From: Rubrivivax sp.
Lineage (GTDB): Bacteria; Pseudomonadota; Gammaproteobacteria; Burkholderiales; Burkholderiaceae_C
Assembly: GCA_004210455.1 (NCBI GenBank)
Contig: SEFA01000025.1
Coordinates: 1 to 64,000, forward strand
Direction: 5' to 3'
DNA: 64,000 bases
The position numbers and the translations under genes are program-made. Shown here in pieces: positions 56,939 through 64,000 of this stretch. The stretch's first letter is position 1, and each line of letters opens with the position of its first letter. The notes under the pieces are model-generated. The model made no database searches. It saw only the letters and a program-made list of their open reading frames with translations, and was not told the origin of the DNA.

Positions 56939-57856
56939 TCAGGCCGGCGCGATGCGCGGCAGGTGGCCGAGCTTGTCGGGATTGCGCTGCACATAGACCG
57001 CGCTGATGCGGCCCGCGGTCGTCGCCGGTCGCAGCGCCACCGTCTGGACCGGTTCGCCGGCCGCGTCGTAGACGATGCAGCCCGGCAGCACGTTGATGCG
57101 CGCGGGCCGGATCCGCCAGTCGCGGTTCGCCGGCATCTTCGCCCAGCCGACGAAGGCCCGTGCCACCACGACCGCGCCCTCCAGCATCCGCGGCACCGCC
57201 GTGACCTTGCCGCCGCCGTCCGCCAGCAGGATGGCATCGTCGGTCAGCACCTTGGCCAGGCCCTCGACATCGAAGGACTGCAGCGCCCCCAGGAAAGCCT
57301 GGAACAGGCGCTGACGCTCCTCGTCCTCGACCTCGTGCCGCGCGTAGTCGGCCTTGACGTGCTGCCGCGCGCGACTCGCGAGCTGCCGGCACGCCGCGCT
57401 GCTGCGACCGAGGCGTCGCGCGATCTCGTCGAAGTCCAGTTCGAAGACCTCGTGCAGCAGGAAGGCGGCGCGCTCCAGCGGGGACAGCCGATCCAGCGTC
57501 AACATGAAGGCGACCGACACATCCTGCGCGAACTCGGCCTGCGTTTCCGGGTTGGGCGACCAGTCGCCCGCCTCGTCGACCAGCGGCTCGGGCAGCCAGA
57601 CGCCGACGTACTGCTCGCGCCGCATGGCCGCCGATTGCAGCCGGTCCAGGCAGAGGTTGGTCACCAGCCGCGACAGGAAGGCGCCGGCGTGACGCACGGT
57701 CGACTCGTCGACGTCGGCCCAGCGCAGCCACGCCTCCTGGACGATGTCCTCGGCTTCGGCACGCGACCCGAGCATGCGATAGGCCAGCGCGCGCAGCGAC
57801 CGCGCGTGTTCACGCTCGTAGCGGAGCGCACGTGCGGCGGGGGAGTCGTCGCTCAA
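56939..57856 (-). CDS. ECF sigma factor with SnoaL-like C-terminal extension (ECF41/SigJ type)
   Basis: 305-residue sigma factor. Region 2 is at about 20-90 (LAYRMLGSRAEAEDIVQEAW), and region 4 (about 120-175) includes ARRLGRSSAACRQLASRARQ. The WLPEPL linker motif and the C-terminal NTF2/SnoaL-like domain (about 190-300, DAILLADGGGKVTAVPRML) identify the ECF41 group, where the extension modulates activity instead of a separate anti-sigma factor. TTG at 57856 is the start, only four bases after the queA stop. The usual carboxymuconolactone-decarboxylase-type partner gene is not adjacent. Confidence 0.92.
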   Translation of the reverse strand: MSDDSPAARALRYEREHARSLRALAYRMLGSRAEAEDIVQEAWLRWADVDESTVRHAGAFLSRLVTNLCLDRLQSAAMRREQYVGVWLPEPLVDEAGDWSPNPETQAEFAQDVSVAFMLTLDRLSPLERAAFLLHEVFELDFDEIARRLGRSSAACRQLASRARQHVKADYARHEVEDEERQRLFQAFLGALQSFDVEGLAKVLTDDAILLADGGGKVTAVPRMLEGAVVVARAFVGWAKMPANRDWRIRPARINVLPGCIVYDAAGEPVQTVALRPATTAGRISAVYVQRNPDKLGHLPRIAPA

Positions 57857-57860
57857 GGGA

Positions 57861-58904
57861 TCACCCTGCGGCGCGTTCGAGCAACATGGCGTCGCCGTAG
57901 CTGAAGAAGCGGTAGTGCCGCTCGATCGCGTGACGGTAGAGCGCCATGATCGGCTCGTAGCCGGCGAAGGCCGACACCAGCATCATCAGCGTGCTCTTGG
58001 GCAGGTGGAAGTTGGTCACCAGCCGGTCGACGACCTGGAAGTCGAAACCCGGCGTGATGAAGATGTCGGTCTCGCGCGCGCCGGCCTTCAGTCCGCCGCC
58101 CAGCGCCGCCGATTCCAGCGCGCGCAGCGTCGTGGTGCCCACCGCCGTGACCCGGCCGCCCGCGGCGCGGCAGCGCGCGATCGCCTCGACGGTGCCCGGC
58201 GTGACCTGGAACCACTCGCTGTGCATCTTGTGCTCGGCCAGCGACTCCACGCGCACCGGCTGGAAGGTGCCGGCGCCCACGTGCAGCGTCACGTGCGCCG
58301 TGCCGACGCCGCGTTCGGCCAGGCGCGACAGGAGCGCCTCGTCGAAGTGCAGCGCCGCCGTCGGCGCGGCCACGGCGCCGGGCTCGCGCGCGAACACGGT
58401 CTGGTAGCGCCGTACGTCGTCCGCCGAGTCGCCGTGCGCGATGTAGGGCGGCAGCGGCACGTGGCCGTGCTGCTCCAGCAGCTCGAACGGATCGCCGGAC
58501 AGGCGCAGGTGGAAGAGGCCGTCGTCCGGCCCGCAGCGGCCCAGGACCTCGGCGTCGAATGCGTCGGCGAACCGGACCACCGCGCCCGGCTTCGGACTCT
58601 TGCTGGCGCGCATGTGGGCCCAGACCTCGCGGGTGCCGGGCAGCACGCGTTCGACCAGGGCCTCCACCGCGCCGCCGCTGGCCTTGGCGCCGTACAGGCG
58701 CGCCTTGATGACCTTGGTGTCGTTGAACACCAGCAGGTCGCCGGGATTCAGCAGGTCGGGCAGCTCGCGGAAGACGCGGTCGACGGGCGGATCGGACCGG
58801 CCGTCGAGCAGGCGCGAGGCGCTGCGTTCGGCGGCGGGATGCTGGGCGATGAGGTCGGGAGGCAGAGCGAAATCGAAATCGCTCACCGAGAAGGTTCGGG
58901 ACAT
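57861..58904 (-). CDS. queA: S-adenosylmethionine:tRNA ribosyltransferase-isomerase
   Basis: 347-residue QueA, full length. It builds epoxyqueuosine from preQ1-tRNA using the ribosyl part of SAM. Start [17 protein letters not shown], then [28 protein letters not shown] (PLPPYI, seen as [13 protein letters not shown]) and HLGAGTF-like [11 protein letters not shown] are all conserved, as is [16 protein letters not shown]. It is followed by the sigma-factor gene at four bases and preceded by a binding-protein gene at 16 bases, all on the minus strand, so the three may be one transcript. tgt is separate at 50442. Confidence 0.97.
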   Translation of the reverse strand: MSRTFSVSDFDFALPPDLIAQHPAAERSASRLLDGRSDPPVDRVFRELPDLLNPGDLLVFNDTKVIKARLYGAKASGGAVEALVERVLPGTREVWAHMRASKSPKPGAVVRFADAFDAEVLGRCGPDDGLFHLRLSGDPFELLEQHGHVPLPPYIAHGDSADDVRRYQTVFAREPGAVAAPTAALHFDEALLSRLAERGVGTAHVTLHVGAGTFQPVRVESLAEHKMHSEWFQVTPGTVEAIARCRAAGGRVTAVGTTTLRALESAALGGGLKAGARETDIFITPGFDFQVVDRLVTNFHLPKSTLMMLVSAFAGYEPIMALYRHAIERHYRFFSYGDAMLLERAAG

Positions 58905-58920
58905 GGGCGCGATTTTCCCA

Positions 58921-59682
58921 CTACTGCCACCGCGCCCCCTGCTGCAGCAGCATGGCGAGCCGGCCGCTGCCCTGCAGATCGCCGATGCCGCGGCCCAGCG
59001 TGGCGGCGAATCGCTCCCCCTCGGGCCGGACTTTCGAGAACACCGTGTACAGCGGCACTTCCGACACCGCGGGCGGCAGCCACACCAGCTGGCCGGCGAA
59101 TCCGCGCAACTGGGTCTCCAGCAGGTGCGTGCCGACGCCCTTGTCGATCAGCGCCAGATCGACGCGCCCGGCCAGCAGCTTGCGCAGGTTGGCGAGGTCG
59201 TCGACGGCGCCCTCGACCGGCAGGTTCGCTGCGTCGAAGCGCGGCGGGTTCGCATAGCCGTGGACCACGCCGATGCGCAGGTCGCGCAGCGCGGCCAGAT
59301 CGTCGATGCGACGTCGGCGGTCCGCGCGCGCCATGAAGCCGACCTGGTTGAGGATGCCCAGCGGCGGCGGGAACAGCATCGTGCGCTCGCGCTCGACGGA
59401 CCGCCACGCGCCGATGACGCCGTCGTGGTCGCCGCGCTGGAATTCGAGCAGTGCGCGCGCCCAGGGGCGGAAGGTGAGGGTCATCGATCGACCGGCCTCC
59501 CGCAGCGCGGCGCGGGTGATCTCGCACGCCACGCCGCCGCCGGGCAAGGCGCTGCCGGTGTAGGGCGGGAATTCGGTAGCGACCATCCGCAGCGGTGCAT
59601 CGTCCGCGCGCGCCGGGCGCGCGGCCGGCGCCGTCACGGCGGTGGCAGCGAGCCAGAAGAGGCTCTCACGGCGGGTGGTCAT
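58921..59682 (-). CDS. periplasmic binding-protein-like protein (SBP_bac_3-like)
   Basis: 253 residues. The N-terminus ([20 protein letters not shown]) resembles a Tat/Sec signal. The mature part [20 protein letters not shown], YGFxxE-like [24 protein letters not shown] and [12 protein letters not shown] matches a small type-II periplasmic binding fold, similar to the YgiS/amino-acid binding proteins found without permeases. Ligand unknown. Likely first gene of the transcript with queA and the sigma factor, given 16-base spacing to queA. Confidence 0.82.
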   Translation of the reverse strand: MTTRRESLFWLAATAVTAPAARPARADDAPLRMVATEFPPYTGSALPGGGVACEITRAALREAGRSMTLTFRPWARALLEFQRGDHDGVIGAWRSVERERTMLFPPPLGILNQVGFMARADRRRRIDDLAALRDLRIGVVHGYANPPRFDAANLPVEGAVDDLANLRKLLAGRVDLALIDKGVGTHLLETQLRGFAGQLVWLPPAVSEVPLYTVFSKVRPEGERFAATLGRGIGDLQGSGRLAMLLQQGARWQ

Positions 59683-59852
59683 GGGCGGACGGTGGGGGGT
59701 GTCGATGTCATGTCACGCCCGTCAGGCGCGTCCGGCCCAGACTAGCAGTCGCCCACGGCGGGCGACTCCCCTCCGACCCGGGTTGGCCCCCTGAACCACG
59801 GGCCGGACCGGCAATCGGTCACGGCCGCGCCGCAAACACGTCGCAGGCGCGC

Positions 59853-62276
59853 CTACTGGCCGCCGGTGCCCGTGGCCAGCAGGGTCCCGTTGTTGCCAGC
59901 GATCCAGCCGGTGCGGGCGTCGACAAAGAAGACCTGCGTGAGGGCCTGCCGCGTGCCCGAGGCCTGCGGCGTCCAGGTGACGCCCCCGTCGGTCGTCGCC
60001 AGCGCGACGCCGTCGTCGCCGACCGCCCATCCCCGCTGGGCGTCCAGGAAGCGGATCGCATACAGCGCGGTGGCGATCCCGGCAGGACCTGGCGACTGCC
60101 AGGTGAGGCCGTCGTCCTTCGACGCGCGCAGCACCCCGCCGTCGCCCACCACCCAGAGCGTGCCCGCGTCGCTGTAGGCCGCCTCGTTCAGCCGCGCGCC
60201 GGACACCGGCGTGCGCCAGGTCCAGGTCTGGCCGCCGTCGCTGGTCACGGCCACGGCGCCCGCGTCGCCGACCATCACGCCCTTGAGCGCGCTGGAGAAG
60301 CGCAGGCTCCGGACCATGGACACCGACGTCCCGAGGTCCGCCTGCCGCGTCCAGGTCACGCCGCCGTCGACGGTTGCCAGCACCACCCGCGTCTGCGCCG
60401 CGCCTTCGACGACAAAGGCGAAGCCAGTCGAGGCGTCGACGAAATGGAAGGCGCGCGCCACTTGGCCGGTGTTCGCGAACGAGATCGTTGGGGTCCAGCG
60501 ACCGCCGCCGTTCTCGGTCCGGAACAGTCGGCCGTCCGTCGACAGGGTCCAGCCCAGGTTCTCGTCGGCGAATTGCATCCGCAAGGGGTTCAGGCCGCTG
60601 CCGCCCGTGCCGATGCCGGTCGCTTTCACGGTCCAGCTGCGGCCGCCGTCGGCCGTCGCCATCACCCGCCCGCCGCTGCGCTGCGCGAGGCCGCGCTTCG
60701 CGTCGAAGAACCATGTCGCGGTCACCATCTCCGTCGACGGCACCGAGGTCATGCGCACCACCTGTGTCCAGGTCTTCGCGCCGTCGATGCTCAGCGTGAC
60801 CGATCCGTCGTAGTCCGTCATGGTCCAGGTCAAGGCGTCGACCCGGTTCAGCCGCACATAACCGCCGCTGCCCAGCGCGACGGGGGTCCAGGTGAGACCG
60901 TCGTCCTCGGTCATCTCCCACGCCGTCGGCGAGTACAGGCGCGCCCAGACCCCGTTCGCCAGGCTGCGGATCTGCGTCACGCCCGGCGGGTTGGACATCG
61001 AGGCCCAGGTCCTCCCGCCGTCCTGCGTGCGATACAGCGTGCCGCCGATGACGACGCCGCCATTCAGCGCATCCCGGAAGCGCATCTCCGGAGAGAGGTT
61101 CTGTTGCGTCGGCAGGCCTTGCGGCGCGATCGTCTCCCACGTCTGGCCGCCGTCCGTGCTGCGACGGATCGACGCCGACTGGACGCTGCCCAGCTGGGCA
61201 TCGGCGGTCGAGATCGTCGCCATCACGACGACGGTCTGACCGAACACCTGATAGCTGTTCATGCTGGTCGGGCCGGTCAGGGCCAGGACGACGGTGCGCG
61301 TCTTGCCGAGGTCGACGGATTTGCTCAGTGTCCAGTTCTCGGCCGACCAGACCGTGCCGTCGTCCCCCAGGCGCGCCGCGCCCATCGAGCCCGTGACCCA
61401 GCTGGCGCCGCCGTCTCCGGTCGCCCAGGTACCGTCCCCGCTCGCGAACAGGAAGGTGCCCGTGCCCCGCGCCTGCGGCTGCACGCCGGAGGTCCCCGTC
61501 GGCGTGACCGCCATGCGGGTCCAGGTGGTGCCGCCGTCCGTCGTGCGCAATACCACGCCGCCGTCGCCGACGGCCCAGCCGTTGAGCGCGTCGCCGAAAC
61601 GCACGCCGGTCAGCCGCGTCGTCACGCCGCTGGCCCGGTTCTGCCAGGTCTTGCCCCCGTCGACGGTACGCAGGATCTCGCCGTTGTCCCCGACCGACCA
61701 GCCGTTCAGTCCGTCGAGGAAAAGCGTGTCGCTCTGCGCGGACCCGGTCGGCAACGGTGCCTGCCAGCACCAGCCGCCGCTGTCGGCGCGCGAGCAGTTC
61801 AGGCCCTTTACATGGGACCGGTTGTTCACCGACACCGCGAAGCTCACGGTCTTCGACGCGCCGGCGGCGTTCGTCACGGTCAGGCCGACCGGGTAATTGC
61901 CGACCTTGACGTAATCGTGGGTGGGGCTGGGCTCGGCGCTCGTCGCGCCGTCGCCGAAGGTCCAGGCGAAGCTCAGGCCGGGCGTCGCCGCCGCCGTGCT
62001 GCTGAACGCGGTCGCCGAGGACACGTCGGTCACGGCCGTTCCGGTGACGCTCAGGTCCGCGGGGATCTCCACCCCGATCACCGGCGGTGGGGGAGCGGGA
62101 GGCGGCTCAGGAGAGGGCGCAGGTGCCGCGGGAGGTACCGGCGCGGGAGGCGGGGTCGTCGCCACGGGCGGGGCGCCGCTGTCACCACCGCCACCGCCGC
62201 CGCCGCAACCCGCGAGCAGCGCGGTGCCGAGCACCATGCCGGCCCAGCCGGCACGTGCGAGATCCTGTGCGTTCAT
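59853..62276 (-). CDS. lipoprotein with PKD-like and Ycf48/HCF136-like beta-propeller repeats
   Basis: 807 residues. The start (ATG 62276) gives a lipoprotein signal ending LLAGCGGGG, so the mature protein is lipid-anchored. A Pro/Ala-rich linker (about 30-70) is followed by a PKD-like domain (about 75-155; WTFGDGATSAEPSPTHDYVK). The remainder is a series of repeats of the type GWxVGDxGxxLRTxDGGxTW (for example GWSVGDNGEILRTVDGGKTW), as in Ycf48/HCF136 beta-propellers and photosystem-II-stability-type BNR proteins. No photosynthesis genes are near, so this is a surface or periplasmic scaffold of unknown ligand. It has a tandem paralogue at 62513. Confidence 0.85.
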   Translation of the reverse strand: MNAQDLARAGWAGMVLGTALLAGCGGGGGGGDSGAPPVATTPPPAPVPPAAPAPSPEPPPAPPPPVIGVEIPADLSVTGTAVTDVSSATAFSSTAAATPGLSFAWTFGDGATSAEPSPTHDYVKVGNYPVGLTVTNAAGASKTVSFAVSVNNRSHVKGLNCSRADSGGWCWQAPLPTGSAQSDTLFLDGLNGWSVGDNGEILRTVDGGKTWQNRASGVTTRLTGVRFGDALNGWAVGDGGVVLRTTDGGTTWTRMAVTPTGTSGVQPQARGTGTFLFASGDGTWATGDGGASWVTGSMGAARLGDDGTVWSAENWTLSKSVDLGKTRTVVLALTGPTSMNSYQVFGQTVVVMATISTADAQLGSVQSASIRRSTDGGQTWETIAPQGLPTQQNLSPEMRFRDALNGGVVIGGTLYRTQDGGRTWASMSNPPGVTQIRSLANGVWARLYSPTAWEMTEDDGLTWTPVALGSGGYVRLNRVDALTWTMTDYDGSVTLSIDGAKTWTQVVRMTSVPSTEMVTATWFFDAKRGLAQRSGGRVMATADGGRSWTVKATGIGTGGSGLNPLRMQFADENLGWTLSTDGRLFRTENGGGRWTPTISFANTGQVARAFHFVDASTGFAFVVEGAAQTRVVLATVDGGVTWTRQADLGTSVSMVRSLRFSSALKGVMVGDAGAVAVTSDGGQTWTWRTPVSGARLNEAAYSDAGTLWVVGDGGVLRASKDDGLTWQSPGPAGIATALYAIRFLDAQRGWAVGDDGVALATTDGGVTWTPQASGTRQALTQVFFVDARTGWIAGNNGTLLATGTGGQ

Positions 62277-62432
62277 CGTGAGCCCCCTGAGTGCCGACGT
62301 TCTTGTCTGTCTTGTGAAGCGGCGCGATTGTGGCGAGCGCGCGCCCCGCGACCGCTCCCGACATGCCCCTAGGACGGACGACAAGTGGGCGATCTGCGCG
62401 CAGACAGATGGGCCATCGGGCGGGCGTTCATG

Positions 62433-62466
62433 AAAAAAGCCGGCCGGTCTTTCGATCGGGCCGGCT
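62433..62466 (-). terminator. Rho-independent terminator
   Basis: On the minus strand AGCCGGCC and GGCCGGCT enclose a 13-base loop and are followed by TTTTTT, ending the second propeller gene before the first begins at 62276. Confidence 0.85.
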
Positions 62467-62512
62467 TGGCGGGCGGATCAGACGACATCGCGTCCGATCG
62501 CTGGCCGTCGAC

Positions 62513-64000
62513 TTACTGGCCGCCGGTGCCCGTGGCCAGCAGCGTGCCGCTGGCGCCCGAGATCCAGCCCGTACGCGCATCCAGGAACTGCACCTGCGAC
62601 AGCGCGCGCTGCGTGCCGGACACCTGCGAGCGCCAGGTCTTGCCGCCGTCGACCGTCAGCAGGATCGTGCCCGAGTCGCCCACGACCCAGCCGCGCTGCG
62701 CATCCAGGAAACGGATGCCGCGCAGCGACGGCCCGGAAAGGCCGATGCCGGCCGCCTGCCAGGTGACGCCCAGGTCGGTCGAGGACATCAGCACGCCGCC
62801 GTCGCCGACGACCCACAGGGTCGCCGGGTCGCTGAAGGCCAGCTGGCGCAACGACGAGGAGGTGCCCGTGAAGCGGCCGGTCCAGGTCTTGCCGCCGTCG
62901 GCAGTCACCGCCACGCGGCCGCTGTCCCCGACCATCACGCCGTTCTTGCCGCTGAACTTGATGTCGTTGTAGCCGACATCCAGCTTGGCCTGTTCCGTCC
63001 AGGTCCTGCCGCCGTCCGTCGTCGACACCACTGTCGACGTCATCGGATAGACCCAGGAGGCCGAGGTCGTGACCGCGAAGCCGTTGGCAGCATCGGTGAA
63101 GTGGAAGGCGCTCACCACCCGGTTGGCAGGCATCAGCGGGGTCAGCCACGTCGCGCCGCCGTCCTCGGTCATGTAGATGCGGCCGTCGCCGGCGAGCAGC
63201 CACCCGGTCTTGGCGTCGATGAACTGGAAGCGGCTGGCGATCGTCGAATTGGTCTGTTGCGCCAGACCGGTCAACTTCGCCGTCCAATCCAGCCCGCCGT
63301 TGACCGTCTCCATCAGGTCGCCGCCGTTCGTCAACGCCAGCCCGCGCTTGCCCTCGAAGAACCAGAACGCGGTCAGCGTCTTGGCCGCCGCCTCCGGGTC
63401 CGGACCCGCGACGCGCTGCCACGTCTGCAACCCGTCGTTGCTCAGAAGGGTGGCGCCGTTGTAGCTGCTCATCGCGAGCCAGCTCTGGTCGCCAATGCGG
63501 CTCAGGCGGTAGTTGTAAAGCGCGTCCGGCAGCCCCTTCACGCGCGTCCAGCTCGCGCCAGCGTCCGCCGATACCTCATAGACGGTGACGCCGGTGCCGT
63601 TCTCGTAGTACTGACGCAACCAGTTGCCCTCGGCCAGCGCCGCGTAGTAGAGGCCGGGATTCGACCCGCCGGGAACGAAGCTCAACGCGGCCCAGGTGCG
63701 TCCGCCGTCCTGGGTGCGGTACAGCGCGCCGTTGTAGCTGGTCGCGCCGACCAGCCCGTCGAGCATCTGGATCGATCCCGAGAACGGCCAGAAGCTCGCG
63801 GGCAGCCCTTGGGCGTCGAAGCTCGCCCAGGTCAGGCCGCCGTCCGTGCTGAGACGGAAGCGTTGCACGTAGGTGGTGCCGGTGCCCGGCACGTAGGTGT
63901 CGGTATAGCTGCGCACCTGGACCGTCTTGCCCCAGGTCTGCACCACGGGCTGGCGGTCCGCCGCGTCCAGGGTCACCGCGGTGACCAGCGTCTTGCCGAA
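62513..64000 (-). CDS. second Ycf48/HCF136-like beta-propeller protein (partial, N-terminus beyond window)
   Basis: The frame stays open to the right edge, giving at least 495 residues; the reported Met near 63976 is an internal start. Repeats such as GWVVGDSGTILLTVDGGKTW and GVMVGDSGRVAVTADGGKTW match the Ycf48-like pattern. Its end (FLDARTGWISGASGTLLATG) aligns with that of its neighbour (FVDARTGWIAGNNGTLLATG), so the two arose by tandem duplication. The missing N-terminus should show whether it is also a lipoprotein with a PKD-like domain. Confidence 0.85.
   Translation of the reverse strand, partial: FGKTLVTAVTLDAADRQPVVQTWGKTVQVRSYTDTYVPGTGTTYVQRFRLSTDGGLTWASFDAQGLPASFWPFSGSIQMLDGLVGATSYNGALYRTQDGGRTWAALSFVPGGSNPGLYYAALAEGNWLRQYYENGTGVTVYEVSADAGASWTRVKGLPDALYNYRLSRIGDQSWLAMSSYNGATLLSNDGLQTWQRVAGPDPEAAAKTLTAFWFFEGKRGLALTNGGDLMETVNGGLDWTAKLTGLAQQTNSTIASRFQFIDAKTGWLLAGDGRIYMTEDGGATWLTPLMPANRVVSAFHFTDAANGFAVTTSASWVYPMTSTVVSTTDGGRTWTEQAKLDVGYNDIKFSGKNGVMVGDSGRVAVTADGGKTWTGRFTGTSSSLRQLAFSDPATLWVVGDGGVLMSSTDLGVTWQAAGIGLSGPSLRGIRFLDAQRGWVVGDSGTILLTVDGGKTWRSQVSGTQRALSQVQFLDARTGWISGASGTLLATGTGGQ

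Overview
The window is high-GC (roughly 68-70% by eye), densely coded DNA with almost no IS elements, prophage or CRISPR. Gene content points to a betaproteobacterium of the order Burkholderiales, probably the Roseateles/Mitsuaria/Rubrivivax/Leptothrix group. The indicators are an orphan Bug/TctC-type binding protein, a PEP-CTERM protein with a CPBP protease of the exosortase-associated type, ArgP/ArgO, GTP-type PEP carboxykinase, long-form ArgG, RlmJ, a YiaA-like protein and many LysR regulators. The placement is inference from gene families, not a database result. No rRNA or tRNA gene was seen.

Layout. 0-12 kb: a LysR regulator, a coiled-coil protein, a GNAT acetyltransferase behind a possible small RNA or attenuator, a UPF0149 protein, an S9 peptidase, a YegD-like Hsp70, then dadA and argO divergent from argP, small proteins and a universal stress protein. 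12-19 kb: a metallophosphoesterase, then a compact catabolic cluster (citryl-CoA-lyase-like enzyme, CaiB-type CoA-transferase, Bug binding protein) divergent from an IclR regulator with clear inverted repeats between them, then a LysR/UPF0149 operon. 19-24 kb: a small basic protein, pckG, and a lower-GC insert carrying an AbiEi-like antitoxin/nucleotidyltransferase toxin pair with its own inverted-repeat operator. This is the best candidate for an accessory or defence system here.

24-37 kb: a two-component system (7TM sensor kinase with a degenerate C-terminal receiver; receiver-AraC response regulator) divergent from a two-partner secretion operon (TpsB pore and a 2081-residue TpsA adhesin with YDG repeats and a Gly/Asn/Ser tract), then a GAF membrane protein and a MOSC protein. 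37-50 kb: an old-yellow-enzyme reductase, a secreted beta-helix protein, rlmJ, a NAD(P)-binding protein with a divergent LysR, the CPBP protease, an XRE regulator, an amidohydrolase, an apparent operon of a YiaA-like protein, a small exported protein and DUF2145, and an LplT-PlsC-like fusion.

50-64 kb: tgt, two periplasmic-binding-protein-like genes, yigZ, argG behind an unusual repeat-rich AT-richer leader, a secreted Cys-rich protein with a visible internal duplication, a PEP-CTERM protein, an ECF41-type sigma factor tightly coupled to queA, and two tandem Ycf48/HCF136-like beta-propeller proteins; the second runs off the right edge. Start codons were re-chosen by domain fit and ribosome-binding sites where the longest ORF was clearly over-extended.
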